Shown piece after piece: positions 33,117 to 44,781 of a DNA stretch of 64,000 nucleotides. Origin of the DNA: Delphinapterus leucas (lineage: Eukaryota > Chordata > Mammalia > Artiodactyla > Monodontidae); assembly GCF_002288925.2 (NCBI RefSeq), contig NW_022097996.1, forward strand, positions 5,884,686 through 5,948,685. The letters are read 5' to 3'. The first letter of the stretch is position 1. Each line of letters starts with the position of its first letter. The notes under the pieces were generated by a model, which was given only the letters and a program-made list of their open reading frames with translations, searched no databases and was not told where the DNA came from. The position numbers were made by a program, and so were the translations under genes.

Positions 33117-34695
33117 TCAATGCCAGGTATCCCATTTCCCTTATTAGTGATCAGACCAGGCAGGCATGTGTGTGTATGACCTTATACTGGTCAGGAAACA
33201 GGAGGGGACATCTGGTGCGGGCCTCTGGAAAAGGCTTCCTTGATTCTAAGACCTTGTCCCTTATTTCCCTCTGGACCTTGCTGTGTTGGGAGCAGCCATC
33301 ATACTCCCCGGCTGAGGATGGCCCAACACTGGAAGGAGGACAAGGCTGAGAGGAGCACAAAGAGGAGAGAGACCCTGACATTCTCACCCAAGCCCGCTCT
33401 GCTCTGGTCTCCAAACTATGCAGCTTAATCGATGTCCTTCTTGGCTAAGCCAGTTAGCCTTTTTGTTTGCAAGAAAGCATATTAATTGATACAGCTCTAC
33501 CCCTGAAATGTTTAAAATGATGTTAAATTCATGTAAATCGAATCTGGCTTCTCCTTGGGGAAAAATTATATACTTCATACTACATTTCTGATAAAGAGCC
33601 CAGTGTCCAACTTTTTACAAAAATGGTAAAAAATGCCATGTTGAGTCAAACATACATGGCGTGTTTCTAGAAAGTTGTTTTTACAGTGCATATAACTGAT
33701 GACTAGGACAGAATACAGTGAGTCGCTTCAGATTCAAATTCTCATGAGTGTGTATCACATGAAGTTCTCGTCTTACATCTTCATAATTCCTACGTCTTAG
33801 TGCAGGAAATATAGTAAACACTCACTCAGGTCACAGAATCGACTGGAATTTTTAGGGAACGTTTCACAAGACTCTTTGAGGAGAATTTTAAGGATATTTG
33901 GTCCACATGATAAATTTAAAGAGTGTAAAGGGGTCCAGGACCACTGACTTGGAAGTATACTTCATGAAACCTGAAAATATGGGAAATACAATGTCAGGGG
34001 GTAAAAAGCAGAACACTGAAGTGGACACGCAGGGAGTCCAACTATGTAAAAAATATATGTGCACAGAAAAGGAATAGGATGAAACTATAAAATAATAATA
34101 ATTTAGGTGATTTCAAGTTTTGTTTTCATAAAATTTCCAAGTTTTCTACAATAAAAAAGTTTGGCTTCTGTAATCGGGAAGAATAAAATTTCAGTACCGA
34201 CCACAGAGCACACATTTGCCTTATGACAGCGGCTGCCACCAAAAGAACATCATTCATTTTATAAGTTGTGTATAAAGATTTAATATGCCTGACTATAAGA
34301 CAGTGAGATTTTTAAATAAAGGAACTCCAAAATCAAATGAATGTATTTCTTCCTGGTAGTTCCTTTAGGAGACGATATGCTTATTCAAATGACATTTTTT
34401 GGAGCTCCTTTGGAAGAACTGTCTGTGAAGAGTCAGCCACGGAAGAAATGGATCTCCTGTCTCTATCAAGGCATAGCATTCTCTCTCCTCCCTCCTCAGC
34501 CAGCTTCAGCTAATGGATTGTGTGCTTGTTGACACTGACCTTCAGCGCCATTGGGAAGGGCTGTGGGGTCATGTGTGCCCTCAGTCTCCATGTAAAAGCA
34601 GGTCTCTTTGTGGATTCCAAGATCCTTTAGGAGTTAGCATAGGTTTACTTGGCTGTACCCTATAAAGGTGAATTAAAAGAAAGTGAGGAATTAAT
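33117..34695. other. Single-copy sequence, nothing recognised
   Basis: AT-rich after 33500, with no repeat or coding frame that I can support. Confidence 0.4.
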
Positions 34696-34807
34696 TGCAC
34701 TTCCATTTTTATTTTAATTTTTTAACATCTTTAATGGAGTATAATTGCTTTACAATGGTGTGTTAGTTTCTGCTTTATAACAAAGTGAATCAGCTATACA
34801 TATACAT

Positions 34808-35661
34808 NNNNNNNNNNNNNNNNNNNNNNNNNNNNNNNNNNNNNNNNNNNNNNNNNNNNNNNNNNNNNNNNNNNNNNNNNNNNNNNNNNNNNNNNNNNNN
34901 NNNNNNNNNNNNNNNNNNNNNNNNNNNNNNNNNNNNNNNNNNNNNNNNNNNNNNNNNNNNNNNNNNNNNNNNNNNNNNNNNNNNNNNNNNNNNNNNNNNN
35001 NNNNNNNNNNNNNNNNNNNNNNNNNNNNNNNNNNNNNNNNNNNNNNNNNNNNNNNNNNNNNNNNNNNNNNNNNNNNNNNNNNNNNNNNNNNNNNNNNNNN
35101 NNNNNNNNNNNNNNNNNNNNNNNNNNNNNNNNNNNNNNNNNNNNNNNNNNNNNNNNNNNNNNNNNNNNNNNNNNNNNNNNNNNNNNNNNNNNNNNNNNNN
35201 NNNNNNNNNNNNNNNNNNNNNNNNNNNNNNNNNNNNNNNNNNNNNNNNNNNNNNNNNNNNNNNNNNNNNNNNNNNNNNNNNNNNNNNNNNNNNNNNNNNN
35301 NNNNNNNNNNNNNNNNNNNNNNNNNNNNNNNNNNNNNNNNNNNNNNNNNNNNNNNNNNNNNNNNNNNNNNNNNNNNNNNNNNNNNNNNNNNNNNNNNNNN
35401 NNNNNNNNNNNNNNNNNNNNNNNNNNNNNNNNNNNNNNNNNNNNNNNNNNNNNNNNNNNNNNNNNNNNNNNNNNNNNNNNNNNNNNNNNNNNNNNNNNNN
35501 NNNNNNNNNNNNNNNNNNNNNNNNNNNNNNNNNNNNNNNNNNNNNNNNNNNNNNNNNNNNNNNNNNNNNNNNNNNNNNNNNNNNNNNNNNNNNNNNNNNN
35601 NNNNNNNNNNNNNNNNNNNNNNNNNNNNNNNNNNNNNNNNNNNNNNNNNNNNNNNNNNNNN
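34808..35661. other. Assembly gap, 854 N
   Basis: The gap lies wholly inside the L1 above. By alignment to the full-length L1, 850 bp are expected here, so the estimated size is good. Confidence 0.99.
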
Positions 35662-36075
35662 TTCTTTGTAGAAATGTCTGTTTAGGTCTTCTGCCCATTT
35701 TCGGATTGGGTTGCTTGTTTCTTTGTTATTGAGCTGCATGAGCTGCTTGTAAATTTTGGAGATTAATCCTTTGTCAGTTACTTCATTTGAAAATATTTTC
35801 TCCCATTCTGAGGGCTGTCTTTTCGTCTTATTTATGGTTTCTTTTGCTGTGCAAAAGCTTTGAAGTTTCATTCGGTCCCATTTGTTTATTATTGTTTTTA
35901 TTTCCATTTCTCTAGGAGGTGGGTCAGAAAGGATCTTGCTGTGATTTATGTCATAGAGTGTTCTGCCTATGTTTTCCTGTAAGAGTTTGATAGTGTCTGG
36001 CCTTACATTTAGGTCTTTAATCCATTTTGAGTTCATTTTTGTGTATGGTGTTAGGGAGTGTTCTAATTTCATTCT
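35662..36075 (-). pseudogene. L1 ORF2 C-terminal fragment, uninterrupted where sequenced
   Basis: The frame reads without stops ('[20 protein letters not shown]' to '[16 protein letters not shown]') until the N gap. It keeps the Ser codon at '[10 protein letters not shown]' that is a stop in the full-length L1, so it is the better-preserved reference for this region. It cannot act alone, having no endonuclease or reverse transcriptase. Confidence 0.85.
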
Positions 36076-36093
36076 TTGCACTTGCCTTTTTAT

Positions 36094-36654
36094 CCCTACT
36101 CAGTACACAGCGCCATGCTGAGCACAAAGCAAAGGCTCAATTAATTGATGTTAATTGGGACATCTGTGACACTCTGCGGAGTCATCTAGCTGGGGACTGG
36201 ATTGTCTGTGTTGACATCACTCAGCTAAAGAGAAGCTGAGAGTTACCAGCTTGTTTAGACTCATAGATGATTCAGTTTTCCCAAATAGCCTAAAACTCGG
36301 TCACTTACTGGGGTGACAAACTCTGCCCAGTTTGCCAAGGATATTTCTCATTTTAGCACCAAAACTCATTCATCTCAGGAACCCCCTCAGATGCAGGCTG
36401 ACTGAGGTGGTTGGTCACTCTATCCACTGGTGACCCAACTTTATAATGATGCAACTTCCCTTCGTTTTAGTCTGACCTGGCTTCTCCAGCCAAGCCATTC
36501 ACCCAAGGCTGGATGGAGGCATCCAGTGGCCCAGCCATCTGACTTCTGCTGTGTGTTGTTGTCCTGCAGACGAACAAGCCAGAACAAAGGAATGAACTGC
36601 AAAGAGACAGGGCCCTACACATATAATCTGGTTATAATTTTCCTGGGAGAGTTT
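36094..36654. other. Single-copy sequence, nothing recognised
   Basis: No repeat or persuasive coding frame. Confidence 0.4.
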
Positions 36655-36790
36655 GGGTTCCTGGCTTATCCATCCATTCCTTAGTTATGTATGTATGTAT
36701 GTATGTATATATTTATGGCTGCATTGGGTTCCTGGCGTATCTGTCCACTCCTTATTTATTCATTTATTTATTTTTGGCTGCCTTGGGACT
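36655..36790. repeat. Tandem duplication (~71 bp) across a SINE junction, with ATGT microsatellite
   Basis: A 29-bp block (36655-36683) recurs at 36726-36754 with few changes. Each copy is followed by T/A-rich sequence and then 'ggctgc(a/c)ttggg', the SINE's tail-proximal text. The first copy contains a (tatg)n run at about 36687-36707. Confidence 0.8.
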
Positions 36791-37039
36791 TCGTTGCTGC
36801 GTGCGGGCTTTCTTTAGCTGTAGTGAGCGGGGGCTACTCATCGTTGCAGTGCACGGGCTTCTCATTGCGGTGGCTTCTCTTGTTGTGGAGCATGGACTCT
36901 AGGCATGCAGGCTTCAGTAGCTGTGGCACACGGGCTCAGTTGCTCCACGGCATGTGGGATCTTCCCCGACTGGGGCTCAAACCCATGTCCCTGGCATTGG
37001 CAGGTGGATTCTCAGCCACTGCGCCACCAGGGAAGCCCC
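36755..37039 (-). mobile_element. CHR-1-like SINE (long form, slightly shortened)
   Basis: Complement of the long form, from 'ttatttttggctgccttggg' to '..gcgccaccagggaagcccc'. Likely target duplication gtccactcctt/gtcccctcctt at 36743-36753 and 37041-37051. Confidence 0.9.
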
Positions 37040-37052
37040 CGTCCCCTCCTTG

Positions 37053-39390
37053 TAAAGAACAACTGCCTCTCAGGTTGGCTCATCACTTCTGTTTTGCCTG
37101 CGACATACAGAAAGGCAAACCAACCAGCCCAGCATGACCCTGCTCAGAACAAGGTTTTCTGCCAGATTTTCACATGCTGGAAAACTTGTGTCCCTCGGAA
37201 AGAAACCCCAGCAAAATGAAGCCTAATTTTTATTTATTTTTGCATTCAGAGAGGAATGGCGATGTCTTCCATGTCCTAGACACATCTTAATTTGTGGTTT
37301 TTTTCTTATTTGACTCTCTTAATAGGAGGAGAGTATGCCAGGGCTGATTTATGGATCTCCAGTGGTGCCAGGCATCATTTCACATGTGCACAGTAGTTTA
37401 ACTTGGCGGATAGTATTAAACCCTGGAATTGTGTCATCTATTTGTACACGCGTACAATAGCCTCCTTGTGCAGGTTCTTCAAGAATCCTTGCAGGCATGG
37501 TTGAGACTAGGTGTTTACGGAGTCTCACAGAGTGATTTATTCTGTTGGAAGGCTTTCAGCGTTTCCAGAATGAAGGATGAGATAGCATTTTGTGCCATCG
37601 ATTAAGTTCCCTGGGGAATTAGAGTTGGGCTAACGTGGAGACGCCTCAAGCCCACGGTGGGAACTCCCGTTTCAGTGGTCGTCCAGGCGATGTGGGACAT
37701 GTGACTGCTGACAGCAGGCTGGCTTTCATTCTGACATGTCGCAGGGAAGCAGCTAAAAGTGGGGGGCGGGGTGATCTAACGCAAGTCGCCGCGGGCGTAA
37801 ATAACTTGAGAAGCTCTGTTGACAGCAGAAAGTCCGGCCTCCGCAGTAGTTAACAAGGCTATCTTCAAATTCAAAGGGCCCTGACATTTGTCACAGTTGT
37901 CCTTTGTAGTCAAGGGTGCTACTGCGGACACCGTGTTTATCCCTGCAGCCGAGTGTGGCTGAAAATACCCGTGTGTGACAGATGATAAGGCCTTTCTGCG
38001 GAGGGGGACAGGGCGGACGTGAGAGCCTGGCTGGGGTTTGTGTGCGGGCCTCCCAGCACACAGCTTGGCGTGTCACAGAGCATCTTGTCTCCATCTGCAG
38101 CGACCTGGCCGCTCTGGCCTCGGCCCCTCGGCTCCAGCGGCCCGCAAGTGTCTCCATTCTTGAGCGACTTTCCCTGGGTCTTGCTTGCTGTCTCCCTTGC
38201 CCGCACAGGGTAGGTAGGCTGGTGCCAGACTCCTTCCTACACCCCGGCTCGGGGGAGAAGGCCTTTGAGGTGGGCTGGGTCCCTCGACACTTTTGTCGAT
38301 GGGTGATTTTATTTTGCTACTTCAGCACTGAGTGTTTTCAACTGGAAAGACCTTTGAGGCTGAAAGGACTTTCCGCCCTTTCTCGGTGTCACCTGTCTTA
38401 GGACAGGGAAAGGCAGAGGCAGTGCTTTGGGCTCAGGTGTGCCTCTCCGTCGGTGGACTAGGTGGACACTTACACAGCTTGTTGCCTTAAAAAATGCTAC
38501 CTCACCAGCCTATTCTCAAAATCCTTTTTTAAGGCTAGAAATTCCTAAAGGCTCATCTTGGAAGTCTAATAATGGGTTCACAAGCCAGCGACAGGGCTCA
38601 GAAAGCCTTCCTGCTCGGGTGTCTTGCTGGGGGCAGCAGTTAAGGTCAGGCCCGGGCGGCGCTGGTGGCCTCAGCCCATGGCCAGCACTGCGTGACTGCT
38701 TATCACTTCGCCTCTTTGGCAAATAAAAATCTTTTTACCCGTGGGTTCAAGATGGGGCTTAGGAAAGAGAATAAAAGGGCTTCTTGGTGATGCCTTAGCC
38801 TTAAAATCTCCTATGGGAGGAACTGCTAATTGTCTTGAACAGGGAAACCCCAAGAATCTTACGAGCTCCTTAACCACTGAGTGAATTGCCTTATCAGACC
38901 TTCTTCTAGAGGAGTCTGGTGCATAAGGAAGTTGTGATGAGGATGACTGAGAGATGAGAGTGTGGTGCCTGAGACCAACCCTGGGCACTGGACTTCCCCG
39001 GGAGGGAAAGATGACCTGAGCCTCCATGAGCAGCTAAGCGACACTGGTGTCCAAGAACGGACATCTTCTCGGGAGGGAGAGGGGGTCTGGAATTGGGAGG
39101 CAGGGGAACTGAGCACAGCCTTTGTCTGCTTCACAATTCTGCCCCTTTGGTTTGAGGTCATCCAGTAGAGTTCCATCCCACACAAGTCTTGAAATTGTTT
39201 CTCCAAGGAACATCTCTGAATCAGCTTTCATCTCTTCTTGACCCTCTAAGGACGCTGGGTGGGAGGCCCAGAGTCCCCAAGGCTTCGGCGCATGTAGCAA
39301 TGGTCTCTGATCCTGTAGATATTGTTTTTTTGTTTATTTGTTTGTTTTCTGAGAAACTAGGAGGAATGGGATTGAAAGTAACAAGCATCT
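37053..39390. other. Single-copy sequence, moderately CpG-bearing at 37.6-38.3 kb
   Basis: No repeat recognised. Open frames up to 139 codons (37982-38401) sit in GC-rich sequence in which long frames arise easily. No gene can be supported. Confidence 0.4.
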
Positions 39391-39394
39391 AGTA

Positions 39395-39510
39395 TGTTCT
39401 GTCATTCCCATTTTATAGATGAGGAAACTGAAGTTCAGTTATGGGACCAGGATTACGTGAAAGCAAATAGCAAAGCTGGGATCTAAACGTAGGCCACCTA
39501 CCAGAGGTGA
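39395..39510 (-). repeat. MIR relic
   Basis: 'ttttatagatgaggaaactg' followed by '..agcaaagctgggatctaaac' is the antisense MIR core. Confidence 0.72.
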
Positions 39511-40294
39511 GCAGGTTGACAAGTTAGCCCAACTCAGAGAGCCCCCTGCATCTGACTTCTGTGCTCCATCTCAGAACTGTGGGCTTCTCTCTACAGTCCT
39601 GACTGAGAACTTCACCAGGAAGACAGCAGGTTCTCCTCATGGTGCTTGAGAAACCACTGACTAAAGAATGAGCCTCGCCTGTATCCCTGATGATCTTTTA
39701 AAATAGTGAATAATAACACTGCTATAATGGTGAACATTGAAATGCCACCATCTGCCCTTGGTCTTTCAGAAGGTACCAGGCAAATCTTGCTGTTCTGAGA
39801 CCGATATCTAAATTCTTTTAATTAACTCATTTATTGACCAGGGGATTTTTTCAGAATCTGACGCCTGTGGCTGGTGATTTGTTATGTAAATCAATATTGA
39901 AACATCTCTGGTCAATAACGTTTGGGTAACAAAAGACGTATTAATAAGTCTCTGGTCAATATTAATAAACCTTATTTGGTTTGATGAGTTAAAGCAATAC
40001 CCTTAGCCTCCACTGTGTATGTTGGAAAGAGGGCAGAAGGAAACAGTTCCTCTGAGATAACTCTCCAGAGAAGATACTAATAGGTTTGGGTTGATAGACA
40101 TCCAAGAAGTTACAGATTATAGGGGTTGACACCCTTCCAAAATTAATATATGCCCAGTAGGCTAAGTCCATGGTTTCCTTCCTTTTCCATTGGATTTCTA
40201 AATGTCAGAAGTCCCCATCTTCATGGTCTGTGACGTGATGGGGCCCTTCTAGTTACAGAGCTCTTCCTCATGAATTGCTCTGTGAAACCTCAAA

Positions 40295-40440
40295 GACTGT
40301 GCTTCATTCCTTTTCTGTCAGGTGAGGACACAGAGACAGAACGCCCATGCATTCCTGACGGCAGCACAACTGGTACACCACGGAGCTGGGGCTAGAATCT
40401 AGACCATGCGTGCTTTTAGCATTGCCCCGCCGTGTTCCCT
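40295..40440 (-). repeat. Probable MIR relic
   Basis: 'caggtgaggacacagagaca' and '..ggagctggggctagaatcta' fit an antisense MIR, diverged. Confidence 0.5.
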
Positions 40441-41019
40441 CTCCACATTCCACAGAAGGGTTTATTAAGGATCGCATTTTGCATAAGGCAGCCGATGGTA
40501 GCAATGGTCACCTGAAGCCAAGGTCCCAGGCTGTGGAGCTGGTAGGGCTGGGGCGTCTCTTGCCTTGGCTTGGGGTTGGCCCAAGGGATTAAAATCACTA
40601 GGGTACAAGAGGAAGGATGCCAAGGTTGGAAGCCAGGCCCAGCCTGAATTGGGCTGTGCTGGCGGCATGAGAAGTTATGAAGCATTTTCAAAGTACCTAT
40701 GACATTTTATTTTAGGTAGTAAAATCTTTACGTTCAAGCTGTTAGAAAATATTTGAAACAAGCCATTCCTAAATATGTTTATGTAAGTATTCCTAAGACA
40801 CACTACACACATGTGTGAGTCAGACTAAGTTCTTCATAAAATAGAATTGAATTCAGTTGTTTAAAATGGGTTTGCTGTTGGGTTGCATGGAGACATGTAC
40901 GTGGTTTGATCACTTTTCAATGTTTTGAGTGTCAAAGGGACATAGGATGGCACCTTTCTTAGGAAGTGTGATTTATAATATACTCCACACTCAGTGAAAA
41001 TTGAGTTTGTGTAGTAGTT

Positions 41020-41420
41020 AGGATTAGGTTGCTAGAAGATCCAAAATAACAGTGGCTTAAAGAAAATAGAAGTTTCTTTTTCTCTCATGAAACGAAGTCA
41101 GGAGTCAGTTCACAGATGGTTTGGTGGCTTCGTGGTATCAGGGTCTCATGCTCCTCCTGTCTTGTTACTCACTATGCATGAATTCTATTTCCAAATTCAC
41201 CTCATGGGCCAACATGGCTGCTGGAGTGCCAACAATTATATCTGCAATCCAGGCAGTAGGAAGAAAAAAGGAGTGAAAATGAGGGAACGCTCTCTTCCAC
41301 TTCCACTGTGTCTCCTCGGCTAGAACTCTGTGATACGCCAGATCTGGCTACAAAGCAGACTGAGAAATGTATGATTTTAGCTAGCCATGATGTTCTCAGC
41401 TAAAACAATAATTAGGATTA
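41020..41420. repeat. Ancient interspersed repeat, family not assigned
   Basis: 'acagtggcttaaagaaaata', 'ggccaacatggctgctggag' and 'aatccaggcagtaggaagaa' are in the order of a common old mammalian repeat, whose name I cannot give with confidence. Confidence 0.5.
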
Positions 41421-44327
41421 CTTTTACAAGGAAAAAAAAGGAAGAATGAATATTGAGTGGCAATTAGGAATCTCTGCCACAGCTTGGTTATGGAACCTAT
41501 TCCCTTCATCTTGTTCCCTAGGCTCCCCACACTTGCTCCTTGCCCATCCCCTCTTGCACACGTGCAATTAAAAAATGACCCTATTGCTTGAGAGACCCAG
41601 AGCCATGCAGAACAGAAAAGATCATTATGGGTGGAAACTGAGTCAAACTAGGGAGCTTCTTACTATGATTATTTGCCTTTATTATCAATATCATTTATTT
41701 CATCATCAAAAAACCTTACTGTGCACTAGAATGTGTAGGGGAAAACAGAGGTGTTAGGAAATATAATACAGGATTCCTGTCTCTACCCTTGACTTTCTTA
41801 TTTGGGGGAGATGAGACTCCCAGAGTAAGGTCCTGTCAAGAGCTGTGAAAGGGCTGAGATTTTCCCCCACTTGTAAGTGAGGAGCTAGCCCACCAGTGTC
41901 CTGGGTGCTGGCAGGAGACACAGGACCCTGAGTCAGAGATAAAGGAGTTAAATTATATCAGTAGTCTGGGTGCCAGTCTTTTCTTGTGCTAGTTCCCCAG
42001 TTCCTGCAGGGTGACTCAGGTGGCCACATGGTGACTGCACGGCAGCGGGTGGCATTACAGGAGAGGAACCTAGAGCCCAAGGCAGGCAAGGCTTGTATGA
42101 TGGGAAGCACGGCTGCCACCCCTTCTCCAGAGGGAACCTCCATCTCCGAGGTTCCAGGCTGTCCACCGTGTAAGCATCCTTGTAAAGACAGTCCATACAG
42201 AATAGAGGTGTCAGCGTCTCCGCCTGCAAGATGTCAGACACAGGAGAGGCCCTTGGAGAACTGTCTCCCGCCCGACATGACACAGCGCACGCCAAGCGTG
42301 GCACCAGGACAGAAGCACCCCGGTCCCCTGTGAGCGAGCAGAGCGCGCTGGGGGCTGCGCAATCGGGGGCCTGGAAGGGAGGGCGAGGCTGGACCAAGAG
42401 CGGGGAGAGGGCTCCACCCCCCGTGCAGGTGCGCAGACATGGTACGAGGCGTTCGTAGACCTACCGAAGAGCAGTTTGGTGGAAGGGAGAGTGTTATAGG
42501 AAAGCCTTGGGGTCTGGACATCCCGGGAGGGCCTGGGATGCCTGAGGAACTTCCCACAGTGAGGAGGAGGGTCGCTAATGGTGCCGCCGGCGACACGGCT
42601 GGGGATGGCTGGAGCGGAGGAGACGGGAGGCGAGGCAGGGACGGGTCTGGGCATCAAGTGCTGGGTACGCGAGCGCTTCCCACATGGCAGGGCAGCGCAC
42701 CTGTATTTATTGTTTCGCTTCCTTTACTATGGAGCAGGCAGGAAAGCTTGCAGGGAACTTCATGTCTGTAAGGATGAAGGGGTAGCACCATTGATTGACC
42801 TGTTACCTCAAGTGGCACTTCCTGAATTTCTCACGAGGGCATCACCCAGGTGTTCAGTGCTGGATCCTCTCGTGTATTTTAGGATCAGGCCCTTCCCTGC
42901 AGGTATCAGTGTCAGGTTCTAAAGGACCCCGGGGGCCCTTACTGCCCAGGATAAGGGAGGGCTTTGGTGTGGGGCGGATAGATAGAAATACCTGTGTCGT
43001 ACCTGGGTGACCAGTCATGATAGCAGCTCTGAAAGTGAGAAAACTAGTGTAAAGGACACATCCCCAGGGAAACCCGGATACTAACAGGCAAATGGCTTCA
43101 ACAGAGGAGCCCCTGACAAAGAAGATGCTGGACATCCCTGTCCTTAACCCTCGGACTGGAGACAGAAATTCTTCGTGTCCTCGAGTGGCTTCCTACTCTT
43201 CTCACAGAACAGTCTTGGCTCCTTGACCTGGTGTGAGAAGCAGCAGCGCGTCCCCTGGCCCCCGCACCTCCACAGTGAGTGAAGTGCCCCCGACTCGGCT
43301 TGGCTTCCGCCATCCATCATGGAAGGATTTGGCAGACCGCTGTGGAAACCAACTCCTAAATATTTTAAACAGAGACCATGGCTGACAGGAGTCAAACTTT
43401 CTGTATTAATGGAGGATTAAAACCTCAGCTATTTCCAGTAATTTATTATGCACCCGCTTATAAACACATTGCACTGGTCATGGAATGTATACGTGTAGCA
43501 GGCCCTCCAGAGACGGATGAAGAACACTTTAAGGGCATCAAGGGCACCCAGGTTCCAGCATGGAAGCACAGTCACAGTTGGCAACCTTTGCACAGGAAGT
43601 CCCCTGACTGTTGGTGACCCGTGTCCTGTGGGCCACTGTCTGGGAACCACTGCACGTGTCAAAGGAGCAAGACCCTCTGGCCTTACTCAGACCCATCATT
43701 ACACTGTCCCCAGAAGTGACCCATGTCAGCCTTCAAGGGCTCATGTTGCAAAAGGCAATCATCTGTTTCTTGAGAAAAGCCATCAAAGTGCCAAATTATT
43801 GATGGACAATCACCACACCCAGTGTGCTGTGTCTGACTGTGGGCACCACACCTCAGGGGCAACGTTAGCCCCAAACATGACACATGCAGGGCAGAAGCGT
43901 TCAGACCAGAAGGGGACACAAACCATGCGACGCTGGGACAAAGGAACAGAATTCACATGGATAGAAGGGGTGGGGGGGGCACGCTTGCTGTCCGAATGCT
44001 CTGGAGGTTGTGGGGAGAAAGGTTTTCCCAGGGTGGGGGGCGGAAACCAATGGTAAAGGCTGGTTGCCGTGAGAACAGATTTATGCTAAAAAACCCGGGG
44101 GTGTGGGGGGAGTACTTCCTAACAGAGTTCGTGAGAGCAGGCTGAGCTCTCAGTCACTGGAGATGCTCAGTCCTTGGCTGCATGGCCATGCTGGAAGAAC
44201 ACTGCAGAAAAACTCCAGCGTCAGATCACTGAAGGAAGGGACTAAGTTGTTTCCCCCACAGGACCTTGTGATGCCATGCATGGGGGACTTGAATCTGAAG
44301 TTGGGGGGGGAGGGGTGTGTGGGGTCT
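41421..44327. other. Single-copy sequence with a CpG-rich patch at 42.2-42.7 kb
   Basis: No repeat is recognised. The patch at 42200-42690 has many CpG dinucleotides (for example 'gagcgcgctgggggctgcgc', 'gtgccgccggcgacacggct') and could be a small CpG island. Open frames up to 179 codons occur across the region, none with recognisable homology or consistent exon structure. Confidence 0.4.
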
Positions 44328-44759
44328 TGTAATAGAGAATAATAAGTCTGACTCCATATTGGATCTATTTCTTTAGCTCCAACCTTTGTGCCCTGTTGCC
44401 TCTGCTTAGTCATGCTGGCTCTGCACCTCTTGTAAAAGAATGTTGCCTATGGCTTGAAATATACAGGATAGCCTGACCTTGACCTGACCTGAACAGAGAA
44501 TAACAGAAACCTTGCCTACACGGACAAGATACAAGAACCAAGGATCTGACACCAAGAAGTTTGCAACAGTTCACATCCCCCCTCACCTTGCCTTTAAAAA
44601 GAGCTTTGCTGAAAGCTTTTCGGGAGTTTGGCCTTTTTAAGGCATGAGCCACCTGTCTCCTTGCCTGGCCCCACAATTAACCTCTCTGCTTCAAACTCTA
44701 ATGTTTCAGTATTGTTCGGTCTCACTCTGTTATTAGGCACAGACTTGCGTTCGGTAACA
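44328..44759 (+). mobile_element. 5' LTR of a decayed endogenous retrovirus
   Basis: The LTR begins TGTAATA and ends 'gttcggtaaca'. It is homologous along its length to 50579-50998 (shared 'ctgactccatatt', 'cttagtcatgctggct', 'tgaaatatacagg', 'ccttgacctgacctga'). The TATA-like 'ctttaaaa' is at 44592-44599. The polyadenylation signal equivalent has decayed ('acaattaacc'). The LTR pair is clearly diverged, so the insertion is old. Confidence 0.9.
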
Positions 44760-44763
44760 ATTA

Positions 44764-44781
44764 TGGTGAGCCAGCCAGGAA
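44764..44781 (+). promoter_or_regulatory. Retroviral primer-binding site, Arg-tRNA-like
   Basis: 'tggtgagccagccaggaa' starts four bases after the 5' LTR. It matches the complement of the 3' end of vertebrate tRNA-Arg(ACG) plus CCA at 16 of 18 positions; one of the two differences is a C-to-T change at a CpG. The tRNA was recalled from general knowledge. Confidence 0.7.

Larger units (their letters stand above)
34714..36075 (-). mobile_element. 5'-truncated young L1 (3' UTR and ORF2 end), contains 854-N gap
   Basis: The left end matches the full-length L1 3' end (12122 onward). The right part matches its ORF2 C-terminal region up to a truncation point at 36075. Target duplications of 18 bp at 34696-34713 and 36076-36093 (ttgcactt..ctttttat) differ at two bases. 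The gap replaces the part equivalent to 12206-13055. Confidence 0.94.

Noticed and set aside
34750..36081. 443-codon minus frame and 315/302-codon frames
   Set aside because: They run through the N gap; only the L1 ORF2 part at 35662-36075 is real sequence.
36690..36715. Short ATGT repeat as an independent element
   Set aside because: It is part of the duplicated SINE-tail junction and needs no separate explanation.
42211..42657. Overlapping minus/plus frames of 110-150 codons as a gene
   Set aside because: The patch is GC- and CpG-rich, so stops are rare on all frames; several frames are equally open and none looks protein-like.
43517..44056. 179-codon plus-strand frame
   Set aside because: No identifiable domain or exon structure, and a simple G-rich ending; not supportable.
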